Position numbers and translations under genes: made by a program. The notes below the pieces were generated by a model. That model was not told the origin of the DNA. It worked only from the letters and a program-made list of their open reading frames with translations, and made no database searches. A stretch of 64,000 nucleotides of DNA from Paracoccus mutanolyticus (GTDB lineage: Bacteria; Pseudomonadota; Alphaproteobacteria; Rhodobacterales; Rhodobacteraceae): positions 2,876,501 through 2,940,500 of the forward strand of contig NZ_CP030239.1 of assembly GCF_003285265.1 (NCBI RefSeq). The letters are read 5' to 3'. Within the stretch, counting starts at the first letter, position 1. Each line of letters opens with the position of its first letter. Below are positions 10,046 through 20,426 of this stretch, in pieces.

Positions 10046-10208
10046 CGCCCGCGCTTGCCTGTACGTGCGGCGCAGCCGCAGCTTTGCGACAGATTGCGAC
10101 AAAATATTTCTGTAAGGTTTCTTGATGCTTGTGCCTGTAAGTGATTGAAGGCCCCAAGCCCGCGCAAGCCAGCCATCCCTCCCTCAGCCCCCCGATCCCG
10201 GAGCATGC

Positions 10209-10470
10209 GATGGCTACGCTTATCCCGCGCCCAGCAATGGGCACCGCCCTTTGCCTGTTGATCTCGATCCCGGCCTTCGCAGGAACTTCAAGGGTCAGGC
10301 GCGGGGGCAGGGGATCAGCGACCAGACGCTGGAATTCGCCTTCCGCGACGTGGTCTACAACCCCGAGGTGGTGAAGCGCAGCCAGAACCAGGCCGAGTTC
10401 AAGAAATCCCTGTGGGAGTATCTGGAAAACGCCGTGTCGGAAAAGCGGCAGACCAACGGCCGCGCGCGCT
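10209..10470 (+). pseudogene. MltB-type lytic transglycosylase, N-terminal fragment
   Basis: ATG at 10209 starts a signal-peptide-like segment (TALCLLISIPAFA). After a one-base shift the frame continues with FKGQARGQGISDQTLEFAF and PEVVKRSQNQAEFKKSLWEY, the N-terminal domain of MltB-like lytic murein transglycosylases, periplasmic enzymes that cleave peptidoglycan. The region just upstream (10080-10140) is AT-rich and could have held its promoter. The catalytic domain is absent. Confidence 0.55.
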
Positions 10471-10625
10471 CAGCCTGGTATCGGTTGGCGTGGGCCTGTC
10501 GGTGGTACCCGAATCCGTGGCGCAGACGACCCGGCCCGGCGTGACCTATCGGCCCTATGCGGGTTACAACCCCGGCACCGGGCTGACCGTCCATGCCCGG
10601 CTGGACAACCGTTCGCCCCAGGTCA
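10471..10625 (+). pseudogene. LysR-type regulator, C-terminal fragment
   Basis: Directly joined to the MltB fragment, the frame reads SLVSVGVGLSVVPESVAQ then RPGVTYRPYAGYNP and LTVHARLDNRSP. This is the last strand-helix-strand of the LysR substrate-binding domain (xLVAAGxGVxLVPExxxxL...GVVYRPL). No helix-turn-helix is attached. Confidence 0.5.
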
Positions 10626-10769
10626 TGAAAGTCCCTGGTTGGAGTGCTTGGAGCACTGGACTTGGGCATTTCTTAAAGAGCTATATGGCATGTGCTTTGA
10701 AAATATGCCATTATGGGCGTCATGGTAGCCGAACGAGCGCAAAACCTGAAGAGGCCTCGAGGCATGCCC

Positions 10770-10945
10770 GCATGGCCGATTGGACCGCGCCGCGACGGCA
10801 AGGGCTATGGCATCGCCTATGCGAAAAGCTTCGGCACCTATGTCGCCGAGGTGGTCGAGGTCGAGGATCGCGGCGGCACCCCGCGCGTCACCCGCGTCTG
10901 GTGCGCCGTCGATTGCGGCATCGCCGTCAACCCCAAAATGAGCGA
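10770..10945 (+). pseudogene. Molybdopterin oxidoreductase (IorB-like) scrap
   Basis: The frame reads [20 protein letters not shown] and [15 protein letters not shown], a conserved stretch near the C-terminus of the molybdopterin-binding subunit of xanthine-dehydrogenase-family enzymes, best matching isoquinoline 1-oxidoreductase beta subunit. It continues in the same frame into unrelated residues, so the junction is a fusion. Confidence 0.55.
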
Positions 10946-11130
10946 TGCCGCCGGAACCGTGCAGTACCGGCTCAACAACGGCTTCACTGTCGTCCGCGAT
11001 GGGAACGGCCCCTGGAAGGCCGAGAAATCGCAGGAACGTGTTGCCGTCCTTTATGGTAGTCAACTGATCGAGACGCGCAAGGCCTTCACCTGGACGTTGT
11101 ATGGCCAGCCACTGAGTGAGGCCAGCTACG

Positions 11131-11160
11131 GATGTAGGGCAACCCTTCGGGCTGCCTTTT
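11131..11160 (+). terminator. Putative rho-independent terminator
   Basis: GGCAACCC, TTCG loop, GGGCTGCC followed by TTTT: an 8-bp stem with a single A-C mismatch, a stable UUCG tetraloop and a short T-run. The gene it once served is not identifiable. Confidence 0.45.
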
Positions 11161-11512
11161 GCATTGGGGGCAAACCGCCCTGACACGGGATAGTCATTGC
11201 GCAGGCCGCACAAATCCAGCCAGAAGCCGCGGTGTGGGTGTTTTCGAGCCGAAGAAGGGGGGCTCCTGGCGGTCGGTGATGTCGCTTCCACTGAGGTTGG
11301 CGCGGGGGCATCTTACGTCAGGTCAGTGGCACGGCTCGCTTGCCAGCAGCGATTGGACACGTCCCCCCTCCAAGTCGCACCCCGACCCATGCAATTCACC
11401 GACGATGATTCCGCATCTTGTTTAGCACCTTCAAGATAGGTTCAAATGCGCGGTTTCGCAAGTCCCTCCAGACTTTGCGATGCGGACTGTCTTTGCCTTC
11501 GTGAACTTGCCC
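11161..11512. other. No gene recognised upstream of the repC fragment
   Basis: Only shadow frames are seen. In intact repABC plasmids the DNA before repC carries a small antisense RNA gene. I looked for a matching hairpin here and could not establish one. Confidence 0.25.
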
Positions 11513-11695
11513 ATGACCTACGCTCCTGTCACCGCAGCATTTCTGCGGCCGGTGGATGCTGCGCATCTGGCACGCGCCCGTGCCGCTTCCGCCAGTGCAC
11601 AGCAGGCCGTTTACGCGCCCGGCATCAACAAATGGGAGATCTTGCGCGAGTTGATTGCTGCGCGGACGGTCTTCGGTCTCAGCGATCGTGATCAG
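11513..11695 (+). pseudogene. repC: RepC plasmid replication initiator, N-terminal fragment
   Basis: ATG at 11513 opens MTYAPVTAAFLRPVDAAHLA, then APGINKWEILRELIAARTVF and GLSDRD. This matches the N-terminus of RepC, the initiator of repABC plasmids (usual wording: DKWxLLRxLxxARxxFGLSDRxLxVLxALLxFH). The similarity ends at 11695 and the reading frame joins unrelated sequence. It shows that a repABC replicon contributed DNA here; further ParB/RepB-like scraps occur near 33.9 and 42.6 kb. Confidence 0.6.
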
Positions 11696-11835
11696 CAGCG
11701 ACATCGAACGTCATTTCCACGCGCTGGTCGTCGAAGGCGCCGCGACGAACGTCACTGTCGAGCCCAGCCGCCGGCTCTACTTCCTGCAAGTGTCCGGGGG
11801 CGGGCACGCCGTAACGGCGGAGTCATTGCCCGGCG

Positions 11836-11991
11836 AAGATCGGTGCCGCCTTGCGCGCCATGAACGCGACAGTTCGGGAACCGGCTGCTAAGCTGCGGCT
11901 TGTCTTCGATCGCCTCATCGGCGCAGGGGTGTCGATCCTGTATGATGAGTTGATGCAGGGCATGCAACCGTCTGAGCGACCAACGATGTAG
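11836..11991 (+). pseudogene. C-terminal coding remnant, family unknown
   Basis: The plus frame reads KIGAALRAMNATVREPAAKL, RLVFDRLIGAGVSILYDELM and stops at TAG 11989-11991. Codon use looks genuine. It is probably the end of an unrelated helical protein; I cannot name it. Confidence 0.3.
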
Positions 11992-12070
11992 CCGAATGCG
12001 CCGTGTCCTGAACAGCGTCCTGCGATTCAGGAGGAGCCACTGAATCGTACGCGCCCGTGGCCGCCGAAAC

Positions 12071-12345
12071 TTCTACTGGAACCGGGACGAGGCATCGCGC
12101 AAGTTCGCCGAGCGCTTCAAGGAACGGGCCGGCGTGATGCCGAACATGGTCCACGCCGGGACCTATTCCGCCGTGACCCAGTACCTGAAGGCCATCGAGG
12201 CCGCCGGCACGGATGAAACCGAGGCCGTCGCCGCCAAGCTGCACGAGATGCCGGTGGACGATGTCTTTGCCCAGGGCGGCAAGGTCGGCGCCAATGGCCG
12301 CCTGATCAAAGGATGTCTACCTGATGGAGGTGAAAGCAAACTGCG
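12071..12345 (+). pseudogene. Branched-chain amino-acid ABC binding protein fragment
   Basis: The frame reads FYWNRDEASRKFAERFKER, MPNMVHAGTYSAVTQYLKAI and AAKLHEMPVDDVFAQGGKVG, typical of the C-terminal lobe of LivJ/Leu-Ile-Val-type periplasmic binding proteins. At 12308 a single extra base shifts the frame; correcting it restores KDVYLMEVK, which also fits the family. So this scrap carries both truncation and a point indel. Confidence 0.6.
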
Positions 12346-12496
12346 TCGGCTGATTACGAAGCACCGTATAGTGTTATCAGAGGCACCAGCTTTTAAGAAC
12401 GCATAACCACATACCAGAAAAAAGACTTCAGCGCATCAAGGTCCAACGCCATGGTCAGAGAACTCTGAACCCGGCTTGTTCAGTCGGCGGCATCGG

Positions 12497-12646
12497 GAGT
12501 GCATGCGCATCGGCCTGCCTGACGGAACGCGCCTCACCCGCCAGAACTGCGTCACGAATAACGGTAAGGTCTGGTGCAGAGTCTCACTCACCGACAGGCC
12601 TGGTATCTCGGGTTACGTTTCAGCGGACTATCTGGCGCATCGCTGA
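12497..12646 (+). pseudogene. Bacterial SH3-domain C-terminal fragment
   Basis: The frame reads MRIGLPDGTRLTRQNCVTNN, GKVWCRVSL and GYVSADYLAHR before TGA 12644-12646. The spacing of DGTxLxxxxC, WCxV and GWVxxxYL matches a bacterial SH3 (SH3b) repeat as found at the end of small secreted proteins. The N-terminal signal sequence is missing. Confidence 0.45.
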
Positions 12647-13070
12647 CAGCAACATGGTCGGCCCGATGATACGCGCGACGTCTTCGACGCGGTCTTTCTG
12701 ACTATGCGCCCGCCGGTCGCAACGCGACAACCCCAGAAATCGGTCGACCGGCCGAGCATATCCATAGCGAACCCGCCACAAGACCTACTGGAGTGACGAC
12801 CCGGCAGCCATGCCAGACGATCCGCTGGCGGATGGGTGCGCGCACAGGCGCTTCACGAATCGAGTAGACCGGCTTGTGCCTCGGCTCAACGCGCAACCGA
12901 CAGCGGAGGCGGACGACACGCGGCTCCGCTTTCAGCAGGTGATCGTTCTGCCCTCGCACATGGTCGCTGACGCCGCGACCGAACAGCTGCGACTTCTACC
13001 CGAGCCATGTGCCGACATCCGTCGTACGCCAAAACAGAGCGGTCATTCTCCGATGAACTCGCGGTCCCCA
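12647..13070. other. No gene recognised
   Basis: Shadow frames only; no motif or consistent codon pattern could be followed. Confidence 0.25.
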
Positions 13071-13189
13071 CCTGTCACCCTCGAGGACCTCGCCGGCGCT
13101 CACAGGCCGCGCAGGGACGTGCCGGGTTTGGCTGCTCGGGCCGCGGGTCAACGAGTACACGCCCTGATCGAGCCGGCTTCCTCGACCGC

Positions 13190-13390
13190 GACGATCCGCA
13201 GTGGTTGCTGATCGCGGCGTCGATGAACAAAACGACATCGGCCATGGCTCCGAGGATGGCCGGCTGCTCTGAACTGAGACCGGCCGCGGCGATCTTTGCT
13301 GGAAACACCCGCCGCGCCTGAACGACGGCTTCGATGCCGGGATTGTCTTGCATCGGCGTGACCCTTGGCGATACGGCCAGATTTTCTACG
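13190..13390 (-). pseudogene. Minus-strand coding remnant, family unknown
   Basis: The minus frame reads ENLAVSPRVTPMQDNPGIEA, VVQARRVFPAKIAAAGLSS and AILGAMADVVLFIDAAIS with strongly G/C-rich third positions, then loses frame. It looks like real coding DNA, but I cannot identify the family. Confidence 0.3.
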
Positions 13391-13989
13391 GTGCGATCGC
13401 GACCTCGGCGGCTTCATTGCCGGAAATCTCGTCGCCCGAGCGCCCAAGGGTCTTCTGTGCCGCAATCACAAACGGTGCGTATGGGTGGCGGACTATCTTG
13501 TCGTGGGTCAGGGCCTATTTGGTCTCGACGGAGCCGATGCCGTTGATGCAGGAGACCGAGCAACATCGCGAACTGTTCGGCGGCGCTCGGCAAACCCGTG
13601 CGATAGCATATCGAAGAGCGGATGAAACAACCGATGCACGATCCTTCCCGGGCGAGGATCCGGCGCTTCCAGGATCGCTGCATTCCGGCGGTAGCACCAA
13701 GCGAAACCGGCCGGTCGAACCGCTTCATCGGGATGGCCAGCGCCTGCTCGATCACAGGGAGTGCTGTCAGGTCCTAACGGGCGACAATACGCTCTGGCGG
13801 TCAAGAAAAAACAGTATAAAGCACAGGAGGTCGTGTTCGACCTGGCAACCGCGCGCTCACAGGCGGGGCCGAGGCCCTGTCTCAGGCTCTGGAGGCCGCA
13901 GCCCGAACGGCCGGACTCGCCGGCTGGACCCTACGCCCCAACGGCTTCGCTGTCGGCGAACTGACCCTGATGGGCGAAACGCGCCATCT
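13391..13989. other. Fragmentary coding-like DNA, no call
   Basis: Both strands hold open frames. A plus-strand island near 13855-14000 (ALTGGAEALSQALEAAART) looks protein-like but cannot be assigned. Confidence 0.25.
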
Positions 13990-14385
13990 GCGCAGCACCA
14001 CTGCCCTGAGCGCCCGACATTTGGCCAGAACCGTGATCTTGCGGCCTTCTCCAAAGATGGTACATAGTGCGCGGGCGACGATCCGAATCGTGCCAGCGTT
14101 ACCTCGCTGCCACCCAAGGCCAGCCAACGGCCGATCTTGAACCGCTCGAGCATGGCCGATTGCGCAGCCTCATCGGTCTTCCCGTTGCTCAGGAGGTCGC
14201 CCAGCGGCATCACCACATTGGGGCCGAGATGCGAGAACGGTGTGGGGGCAGCGGTTAGGACGATCCCGATGCCGCCATCTTGCCGGCTGCGCAGAATGAC
14301 GTCGAGGCGCGACAGCGTCTTCGCCTGATCGAGACGTGATTGGATTGTTTCCCCGCAACCAGATATCTGACGGAGTGCTGTTCGG
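13990..14385 (-). pseudogene. Minus-strand coding remnant, family unknown
   Basis: The minus frame runs SRLDVILRSRQDGGIGIVLT, PFSHLGPNVVMPLGDLLSNG, SAMLERFKIGRWLALGGSEV and SPAHYVPSLEKAARSRF. The codon third positions are G/C rich and this frame is clearly better than the opposite strand. No start or stop belonging to it is evident and no family is recognised. Confidence 0.3.
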
Positions 14386-14640
14386 ATCTGGCAGCTTCCA
14401 GTTCCTTCAGCCTTTACGCTGTCTCCTCGAGATTTTGGAACGGCAGGATTTCCTGCGCCGGGGTAAACAAGGATCCGTGCCGACGGTGATCCAAGGCCAG
14501 TGCATGTAGACAATGACGGCTGGTTCTTTAGCCGAAGTCGATGTCTGCCGGCGCAATTCATATGGACATCTGGGAGGGCAGCGCAGTCGACTTGCAGCGC
14601 GAGACTCCGCGATAGCGTTCGATTCAGCTCGGGTCAGGGG

Positions 14641-14775
14641 GGCCTTGGCTGGTATATCTTCGAAAATCGTAACGTGCTGGACATTCCGGCGGTGTTCGCA
14701 GGCCTTCTGACCGTCATCGTGATCGGTCTGGTGGTCGAAAACCTGATCTTTCGCATAACCATCGAACGCGAAATG
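14641..14775 (+). pseudogene. SsuC/TauC-type ABC permease, C-terminal fragment
   Basis: The frame reads GLGWYIFENRNVLDIPAVFA then GLLTVIVIGLVVENLIFR. This matches the final membrane segment of nitrate/sulfonate/taurine-class ABC permeases (GLGxxIxxARxFLxTDxVxxGMxxIGLIGxxxDRxxR). Residues on either side come from other sources. Confidence 0.5.
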
Positions 14776-14799
14776 CACACTTCGTGCCATGGCAGCTGT

Positions 14800-15430
14800 C
14801 AGAGGGCGGATCGATGTCTGGCCAAAGGGAGCCGGCAGCTTCAAGGTCTGAACTCATGTTTACTCATGACAAAGTATACTTAGCCGCAAGCTTGGGAATT
14901 TCCTGCTCGACCAATCGCAAGTATCGTTGGTTGCGTGCCCGGGAGCGGAACCTACGCCAAAGCGCGCCAAACTACGCAGACGCGCTCCGGTAGAAACTTT
15001 ACCTGCGCGCAGCCGTGGTTGCACTGTGGCGGCAAGCAGGCAGGAGATGACAAAATAGAAAAACTGAGAAAATGCAGAGCCGAACACCGCGTGCGCGCAG
15101 CTCGGATAAAGAAGAGCTGGGGGTGAATCTTTCGGCGCCATAGGGCTCATCCTTTGAGGTTCTACTCTCCGGTAAACCCGGGGCGGTTCAGTCAATCACA
15201 TGGCAGTCTGCTTGCTGACCTGAAGGCTGCCATTCATTCGGCCGAACTGACTGAATGGATACCCGGATTTCAGGATCTAGGAGCGCCAGCTAGTCGCCTA
15301 GCGTGTTTCCGCAGGCAACGAGTTGAACGAATATCGGACAACCGTTCATGCAGGTTGGCCTATGCGAGCAGCCGCCGCAGCGTTGGAGGAAAGTAGAGTC
15401 GGAATGAGCGGACGTTTTCCGAGCCGTGCC
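14800..15430. other. No gene recognised
   Basis: AT content is higher than average and stops are frequent in all frames. No RNA gene or ORF with family motifs was found. Confidence 0.3.
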
Positions 15431-15573
15431 AGATGTCCAGAAGCGAAGGTTTCATTGAGCTGTCGCCTTCGACCAAGCGCTCTGACGACACGATACACCT
15501 TCATGCTCTTCGCAGACTGTCAGAGAGAACCGACCAGCATCGCAAGATCAACAGCGCGTTATTGGCATCCATT

Positions 15574-15822
15574 GGGGCGCCCGCCGTCTACGGCATCGGC
15601 GGCTCGCTTTTGTATTTCATCGACAAATATGGCGCCGAAGGCAGTGCCTATGAGGCCGATTACGCCTGGCTGGACGAGGTGAACCCCCGCCCCGAAGGCT
15701 TTGGCTTCTACTACCTCGACCACCTGACGCACAATGTCATCCGCGGCAACATGGACACCTGGTACAGGTTCTACCACGACACGTTCAACTTCCGCGAGAT
15801 CAAGTATTTCGATATCAGTGGG
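15574..15822 (+). pseudogene. hpd: 4-hydroxyphenylpyruvate dioxygenase fragment
   Basis: The frame reads AVYGIGGSLLYFIDKYGAEG, PRPEGFGFYYLDHLTHNVI and TWYRFYHDTFNFREIKYFDI. This is the central part of 4-hydroxyphenylpyruvate dioxygenase, the Fe(II) enzyme making homogentisate from tyrosine; the His of 'LDHLTHNV' is the first metal ligand. The fragment continues in the same open frame into a different dioxygenase, producing a hybrid ORF from 15433 to 15909. Only one of the three metal ligands is present. Confidence 0.7.
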
Positions 15823-15990
15823 CAGGCAGCCGGCCTATATCCACATGATGGTCAACGGAGCGAAGGCTATCGCCCGCTGATCTCGCAGATCTACGATTCC
15901 AGCAGCTAATACCTCGACAACGACTCGGTCTTCGCGGTCAAGGAGGAGCTGATCGGCGAATTCCGCAAGGCACCGGAAGTTGTCTGTGGC
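15823..15990 (+). pseudogene. Catechol/hydroxyquinol 1,2-dioxygenase, C-terminal fragment
   Basis: After the preceding fragment the frame reads EGYRPLISQIYDSSS, a TAA stop at 15907-15909, and then in the same frame YLDNDSVFAVKEELIGEF. The usual family sequence is GYRPxxxxIFDxxxxYLxxDxVFxVKxxLI, so the stop replaces one ordinary codon. An upstream frame gives PAYIHMMVNG, the matching preceding segment, after a small deletion. It is a ring-cleavage enzyme remnant disrupted by truncation, nonsense and indel. Confidence 0.6.
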
Positions 15991-16660
15991 GGAGTCGATC
16001 GGGGTGTTGGTTGGGGTTCAACGCCGCCCAGCGCGCTGTGTAGGACCCTGACGACCTGAACCTCCGTGCACGGCGTCAAGGAATCAGCGAGCAGCCATTG
16101 CGCCCATGCCGGGTAGAGCGCAGCAGCAGAACACGCAAGATTGTCCACCAGTTGGCAAGTGATAATGTCCATAACTCGGGGAAGTGCGGCAGCCAATGGC
16201 TCGCGCTCACGCACAGAAAATGACAAGTAAATGAATTTTCAGAGCGCTAAGAAAATCCAAACCAGAGAGCGGGAAACATGACGCGAAGAAGCGATTCCGA
16301 AGGTTGTCATGGCATAGACAAAGAACCTGCTCGACGGCGAGGTAACGATAAGGCTCTAGTCAAGACAAAAACAAACAAATCTCGGCAGATTGGATCGACA
16401 GATACCGGGATTTCGAGCTCCTCGAGTTCGACAACGGCATGACCACCCGCAAAGCTCGAATCCATCGTGTCAAGGCTCCGACTCGGACGCAGGACAGTGG
16501 CCATGCGGCTCGATCAGGGTCTTCAGCACAGCCGAACATTGCGACGATAGACCAATGCCCAGGGCTGTCGGGACCGACAGGCCGCCGAGCCGAATTCGTT
16601 ACGGCAACGAGGATGTCCCAGCAAAGCCATATAGAAAAAACGAAGTCGACGAAACGCGAC
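15991..16660. other. Fragmentary region without a call
   Basis: A minus-strand frame near 15990-16170 (DIITCQLVDNLACSAAALYP) looks weakly protein-like. The rest has only shadow frames. Nothing can be named. Confidence 0.25.
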
Positions 16661-16664
16661 GAGA

Positions 16665-16868
16665 TCATGGAACGCCTCCTTTTCGGCATGGCATCGCCGT
16701 CTCCAGCGATGCCGCCACAACTGTGTCCCAGACATTGTCGTCATATGCTTCCTCGAGCACGCCTCCGACTGATTCAACTGCAAGGATGTCCTTGCCTTTG
16801 AGTACGGCCGGGTCGAAATCCTGATGGTATTTCTTGCGGATTCCCATGTCCGAGATTGAGAGTTTCAT
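16665..16868 (-). CDS. Small hypothetical ORF with credible start
   Basis: ATG at 16868 (minus) opens MKLSISDMGIRKKYHQDFDP and AVLKGKDILAVESVGGVLEE, well-formed residues with balanced composition unlike the shadow frames around it. The DNA upstream (16870-16920) is AT-rich and could hold a promoter. The protein-like signal ends near DTVVAASLETA, so this is likely an N-terminal fragment. Family not recognised. Confidence 0.35.
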   Translation of the reverse strand: MKLSISDMGIRKKYHQDFDPAVLKGKDILAVESVGGVLEEAYDDNVWDTVVAASLETAMPCRKGGVP

Positions 16869-16929
16869 TGTAGGATGGCCAGTTATTTGTTTGTTACATC
16901 GTGGGTGTAGTTCTGCTCATGAAGCTTGC

Positions 16930-17395
16930 ACAGCGACCCGTCGGCTACAGCTTCAAGGCATAGAGAAATCTCGCCCGAGCAACGGATCGGCCACAGGCAG
17001 GACTAAAATCGGACCATTCGACGCCATCGCGAAATCGGATGCTGCGATGTCGCAGAAGCAGATTGCACTGCACGTAGGCTCTGGCCGATTCGCCCAACAA
17101 CGCCTCGTCCCCTCTGGACGGAATAGACTGCGCACCCTGCTTCACGGAATAGGGTGCACGCGCGATCGCGTTCCACCGAGCCGACATGCGTGGCGGCGTC
17201 CAAGAAGCACGCGGGCCACTCCGGCGGTGTTGCGTCAGGCCGCGGCTGCCTTGTCCAACCCATGATCGGTCAGGAGCTTATCGACACGTAGCCGACAGGC
17301 TGCGGGTCTGCATGATACGTCTCATTCCTGTTTGCAGCGGGCTTTCTATCTGCAATCATGCGAAATGAAAGTTAGCTCGTATCTGGAAAGCAGAT
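16930..17395. other. No gene recognised
   Basis: Overlapping frames on both strands with no motif that can be trusted. Confidence 0.25.
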
Positions 17396-17397
17396 GG

Positions 17398-17485
17398 ATG
17401 CAGGTTTCCATTGAACAGCTCGAAGCCTTTGCCGCCGCCGCCGAGCAGGACTCAGCGTTCGCGAGAAGGGCTTTAACGGCGCAAC
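17398..17485 (+). pseudogene. LysR-type regulator, N-terminal scrap
   Basis: The frame reads MQVSIEQLEAFAAAAEQDSA, the first helix of a LysR-family winged helix (usual MxxxxxQLxxFxAxAExGSF). It then loses the turn helix. A C-terminal LysR scrap lies at 10.5 kb, but there is no evidence that they belong together. Confidence 0.45.
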
Positions 17486-17489
17486 GTCT

Positions 17490-17795
17490 TCGCTTCGTTT
17501 GCACTAGCCGGGGGCAATAGGCGGACGTTCAGCTGATATGCTCGGCAAAGTTCGGGCCGCCTCGCAAGCCGCGATCGCGGCGGTTTCGTTCGCTATGCGC
17601 GCGAGCAGATAGATAGCGGATCACGCACTTCAAGACCAGGGCGGCCGGGCAGGCGGGCCAACGCTTCGGTCAATGCCTGAGCACGGGCGAGGCTTGACGG
17701 CAAGGGACAACGTCATAGGCGAGGTCGAGTTGCCGTCGCTTTAAGAGTTGTGAACCAGAGGCCAGAATCTAACCGAGACGCACTCGCTATCGAAC
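17490..17795. other. No firm gene; weak minus-strand coding signal
   Basis: A minus frame near 17640-17745 reads QLDLAYDVVPLPSSLARAQA with good codon use but is broken by frameshifts and unassignable. Confidence 0.25.
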
Positions 17796-17799
17796 TCCG

Positions 17800-18062
17800 C
17801 CGTGGATAACGTAGTCCTCGACGAAGCGCCGGAAGATCTCATGCGCGTGGTGAAGCTTTCATGCCCCAGAATGGGAGCGCCGAGCATGTCGGCAAGCATC
17901 GACGCCCCGGCACAATGATCGGCATGTCCATGCGACAGCAGAATGGCCATGGACAGCTCCGCCGGAATTCCATTCACGAACAGATCGCCCAGTTCAGCCT
18001 TCGTGCTGTCGTTCTCGCCCGTGCCGACAATGGCCCGCAGTTCCTCGGAACGAAGGCCTGCG
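17800..18062 (-). pseudogene. Metallo-beta-lactamase-fold hydrolase fragment
   Basis: On the minus strand one frame runs LRSEELRAIVGTGENDSTKA, NGIPAELSMAILLSHGHADH, CAGASMLADMLGAPILGHES. 'SHGHADH' is the HxHxDH zinc motif of the metallo-beta-lactamase fold, preceded by the expected hydrophobic strand. Only this motif region survives; the later metal ligands are absent, so it would not be a functional hydrolase. Confidence 0.6.
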
Positions 18063-18064
18063 CG

Positions 18065-18815
18065 GGCAACCGCTGCGGCTCCGCACGACCAGCAGATCCG
18101 AATAGATGCACATAGTCCACCTAGCCGTACAAAACTCCAGTGACTAATCGGGGGGGTATTTCTGAACGCAAGTCGTTCACGCGGTGGATGTGCACTGCAA
18201 ATGGCTCGTCCAGAAGAGTTGACGCGTTGTGTACGATGCCTGCGACCGTGCGGGGTGGCTGGGTTCAGATGGGGTAATCAAGCTTGTCACAGATCGCCTT
18301 CTAGCTATCCGCCGCCCAGAACGATATGAGTGTGCTTTAACTTCGTTGATGATGCCCCTGCTTGCGGGATTAGTGTTGACAGCTCGGTCGAGTTTGGCAA
18401 GGATTTTGTGAGCGCGGAGCGCTACCGGTTGTGTTTGATGGGCCATCATTTTTAAATTTCTGCTTGGGTTGGGGTGGAGGGTCTTGCGATAATTCTGCTT
18501 TCAGGTGCCCGGCGCTGCGATGGGCAGTGCGATGCGGATGCTCGAACAACCCGTGCTAGCCCGGGGCGACCGGATCGATACGAAATTGGTCGTGCATGAA
18601 CGCCCATTTGGTGACGAGGACATGTATGCGGAAAGGCTGAGCAGCGTGCAACGCGTCGACAATCGCGCATGTTCGCCCGCTGGCGGCACTCCGATCAGTA
18701 AATAGAAGTCAATCCGCGATGCCCTCGATCGCGGTCACAGAAGAGGCGCCCTGTCCAGCTATCCCACCGTCAAGCCAGATCGGCTTCAACGTCTGGCCCC
18801 GAACAACGACGCACG
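18065..18815. other. No firm gene; possible LacI-like scrap
   Basis: Between 18510 and 18670 a plus frame (GSAMRMLEQPVLARGDRIDT, KLVVHERPFG) weakly resembles the end of a LacI-type effector domain. The rest shows only shadow frames. Confidence 0.25.
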
Positions 18816-18817
18816 AA

Positions 18818-18910
18818 AAGCCGGCACTGGACCGGGTCGAAGGCAAGACCGCCCAATTCAGCGACGGCACCAGCAAGCCGCTCGCAGCCATCAACCTCTG
18901 CACGGCCTAG
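18818..18910 (+). pseudogene. Flavin monooxygenase-like scrap
   Basis: The frame reads DRVEGKTAQFSDGTSKPLAA followed by INLCTA and a stop. It resembles the 'xxGxxVxFxDGTxxxxDxIIxATG' segment of flavin-containing monooxygenases and related NAD(P)-binding flavoproteins, but the ATG motif is altered and the scrap is about 30 codons long. Confidence 0.35.
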
Positions 18911-20420
18911 CAATTCTAAAGCTGGGTTTGAGGTGATCATAGCCGAAATGTCGAAGTTTATCCTGTATCTTGCGATAGAAGAACAATGGGTTGGCGAACC
19001 CGGATGACGCTCAGCTGGCCCAACGCCCCCAGAGATGCGTCCCGAGAGACTAAACCGGACAACAACAGATAAGAGCGGCTAGACGCTTTACCTCGATCTT
19101 CTCTGCTCGGATGGAGCAGAAAGTTGTCGAGCTGCTGCGGAACTTCGCAAGGACTATCGCGCTTCGATCAGGACGCGAGAACGCGATAGTTCACGAGCAG
19201 ACGATTTCGAGATGCCTCCATCCGCTTCTACCATAGCCCAGTTCCAAATCCTTCTCTTGACTCTGCAGGACAATTGAATCTGGGCACTATTGCTCGTACC
19301 AGCGAATTTACCGCGGACAAGCCGCTCCCGGTCACCAAGCACAAAAAGCCGTCGAAAGTCTTCCTCAGCTATGCTCGTGAAACTTCTCGACACGTTTTAA
19401 ATGCCTAAAGACACTTTCCTGTTCGGGGCCCCAGCCACCCGACACCGGACTGCCGGGGGGCGGGGGGCTGCTGCTTGCGATCCTGGTTGCATGATTTGCT
19501 ATTTCATCACGTGAACATGTATGTTAAATAATATAAAAGTTGACAAGAACATCTAGACCGTGCATATTCTTATTGTCTTGACCAGCGCCAGGATCTCATA
19601 GACCATCGCCTGATTGGCGCGCTGGTTCATATTCTATCCACAAAAACCATAGAGCAATCCCGAATGGTATGCGCAACCAGCTCGTCCTCCACAACGCATA
19701 CTGCAACAGCCGGGCAACCACCTTCCGAAAAATCCTGCTGAACATAAAATTGCAAAATCTACGGCGGGTCCGGCCCATCCGACGATATTCTTGGCTCAAG
19801 GGCCCCTTTCGCAAGCCAGGGCAGCCATAGGCCGAAACTTCTGAGCCCCGCTCGCCGGGCCTGCATTGATCATGTCCGCCGTGAGCTGGGCGTTTACCTG
19901 CTGCAACGCACACAGACAGAGTTCCGCCCTCGCATAACCCGGGCAGCGTGATCACTGGTCCGCGCATGGATGACCGCTTCCCGTATGTGCTGCAGCCGCC
20001 ATGCCGCGCTGCCATCCGTCGGCTTTCCGCCGAGACTGTGTAAAAACTTCCTTCTGTAGCACCGACTTATGAGCTCCTGTGCCTGAGATCAACGTGAGAA
20101 AGTTCTGCTCAACTTTGCCTGAAGCGCCACTTGGCGGAAATAGTTCTCGCCAGACCCGAGGATTTTGAGTTTTGACACAGCCTCGGCCCACCAGAGATGC
20201 GATGACACGGGCCGGCCTGCAAGGCAGCGATCCGGCTGAGGGCCTGCAAAGAAATCGACTGTGAATCATGACTTCCAGTGCAAGCCTCGATAAGCATGTA
20301 ACGGACCAAAGACGCGTTGATGCTCTGCCCCCCTTGACGCAGACTTCAGTCATCGCAGAGGTGCGCCCGGAGAAGTCTCGCGATCAACATTTGCGTTTCT
20401 GGCGTCCGGTGCCGAAGCGC
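18911..20420. other. 1.5 kb without a recognised gene
   Basis: Stops are frequent. 19450-19600 is markedly AT-rich, with runs such as TTAAATAATATAAAAG, and may be a former intergenic or origin-like segment. Minus frames at 19596-20353 are open but basic and low quality, as in IS shadow ORFs. No RNA gene was recognised. Confidence 0.3.
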
Positions 20421-20426
20421 TCCTTG

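Noticed and set aside
18177..18449. 90-codon minus ORF
   Set aside because: No motif; the opposite strand is equally open.
19952..20353. 133-codon minus ORF starting MTEVCVKGGR
   Set aside because: It looks like a translated IS/non-coding stretch, basic and without a domain; frequent stops surround it.
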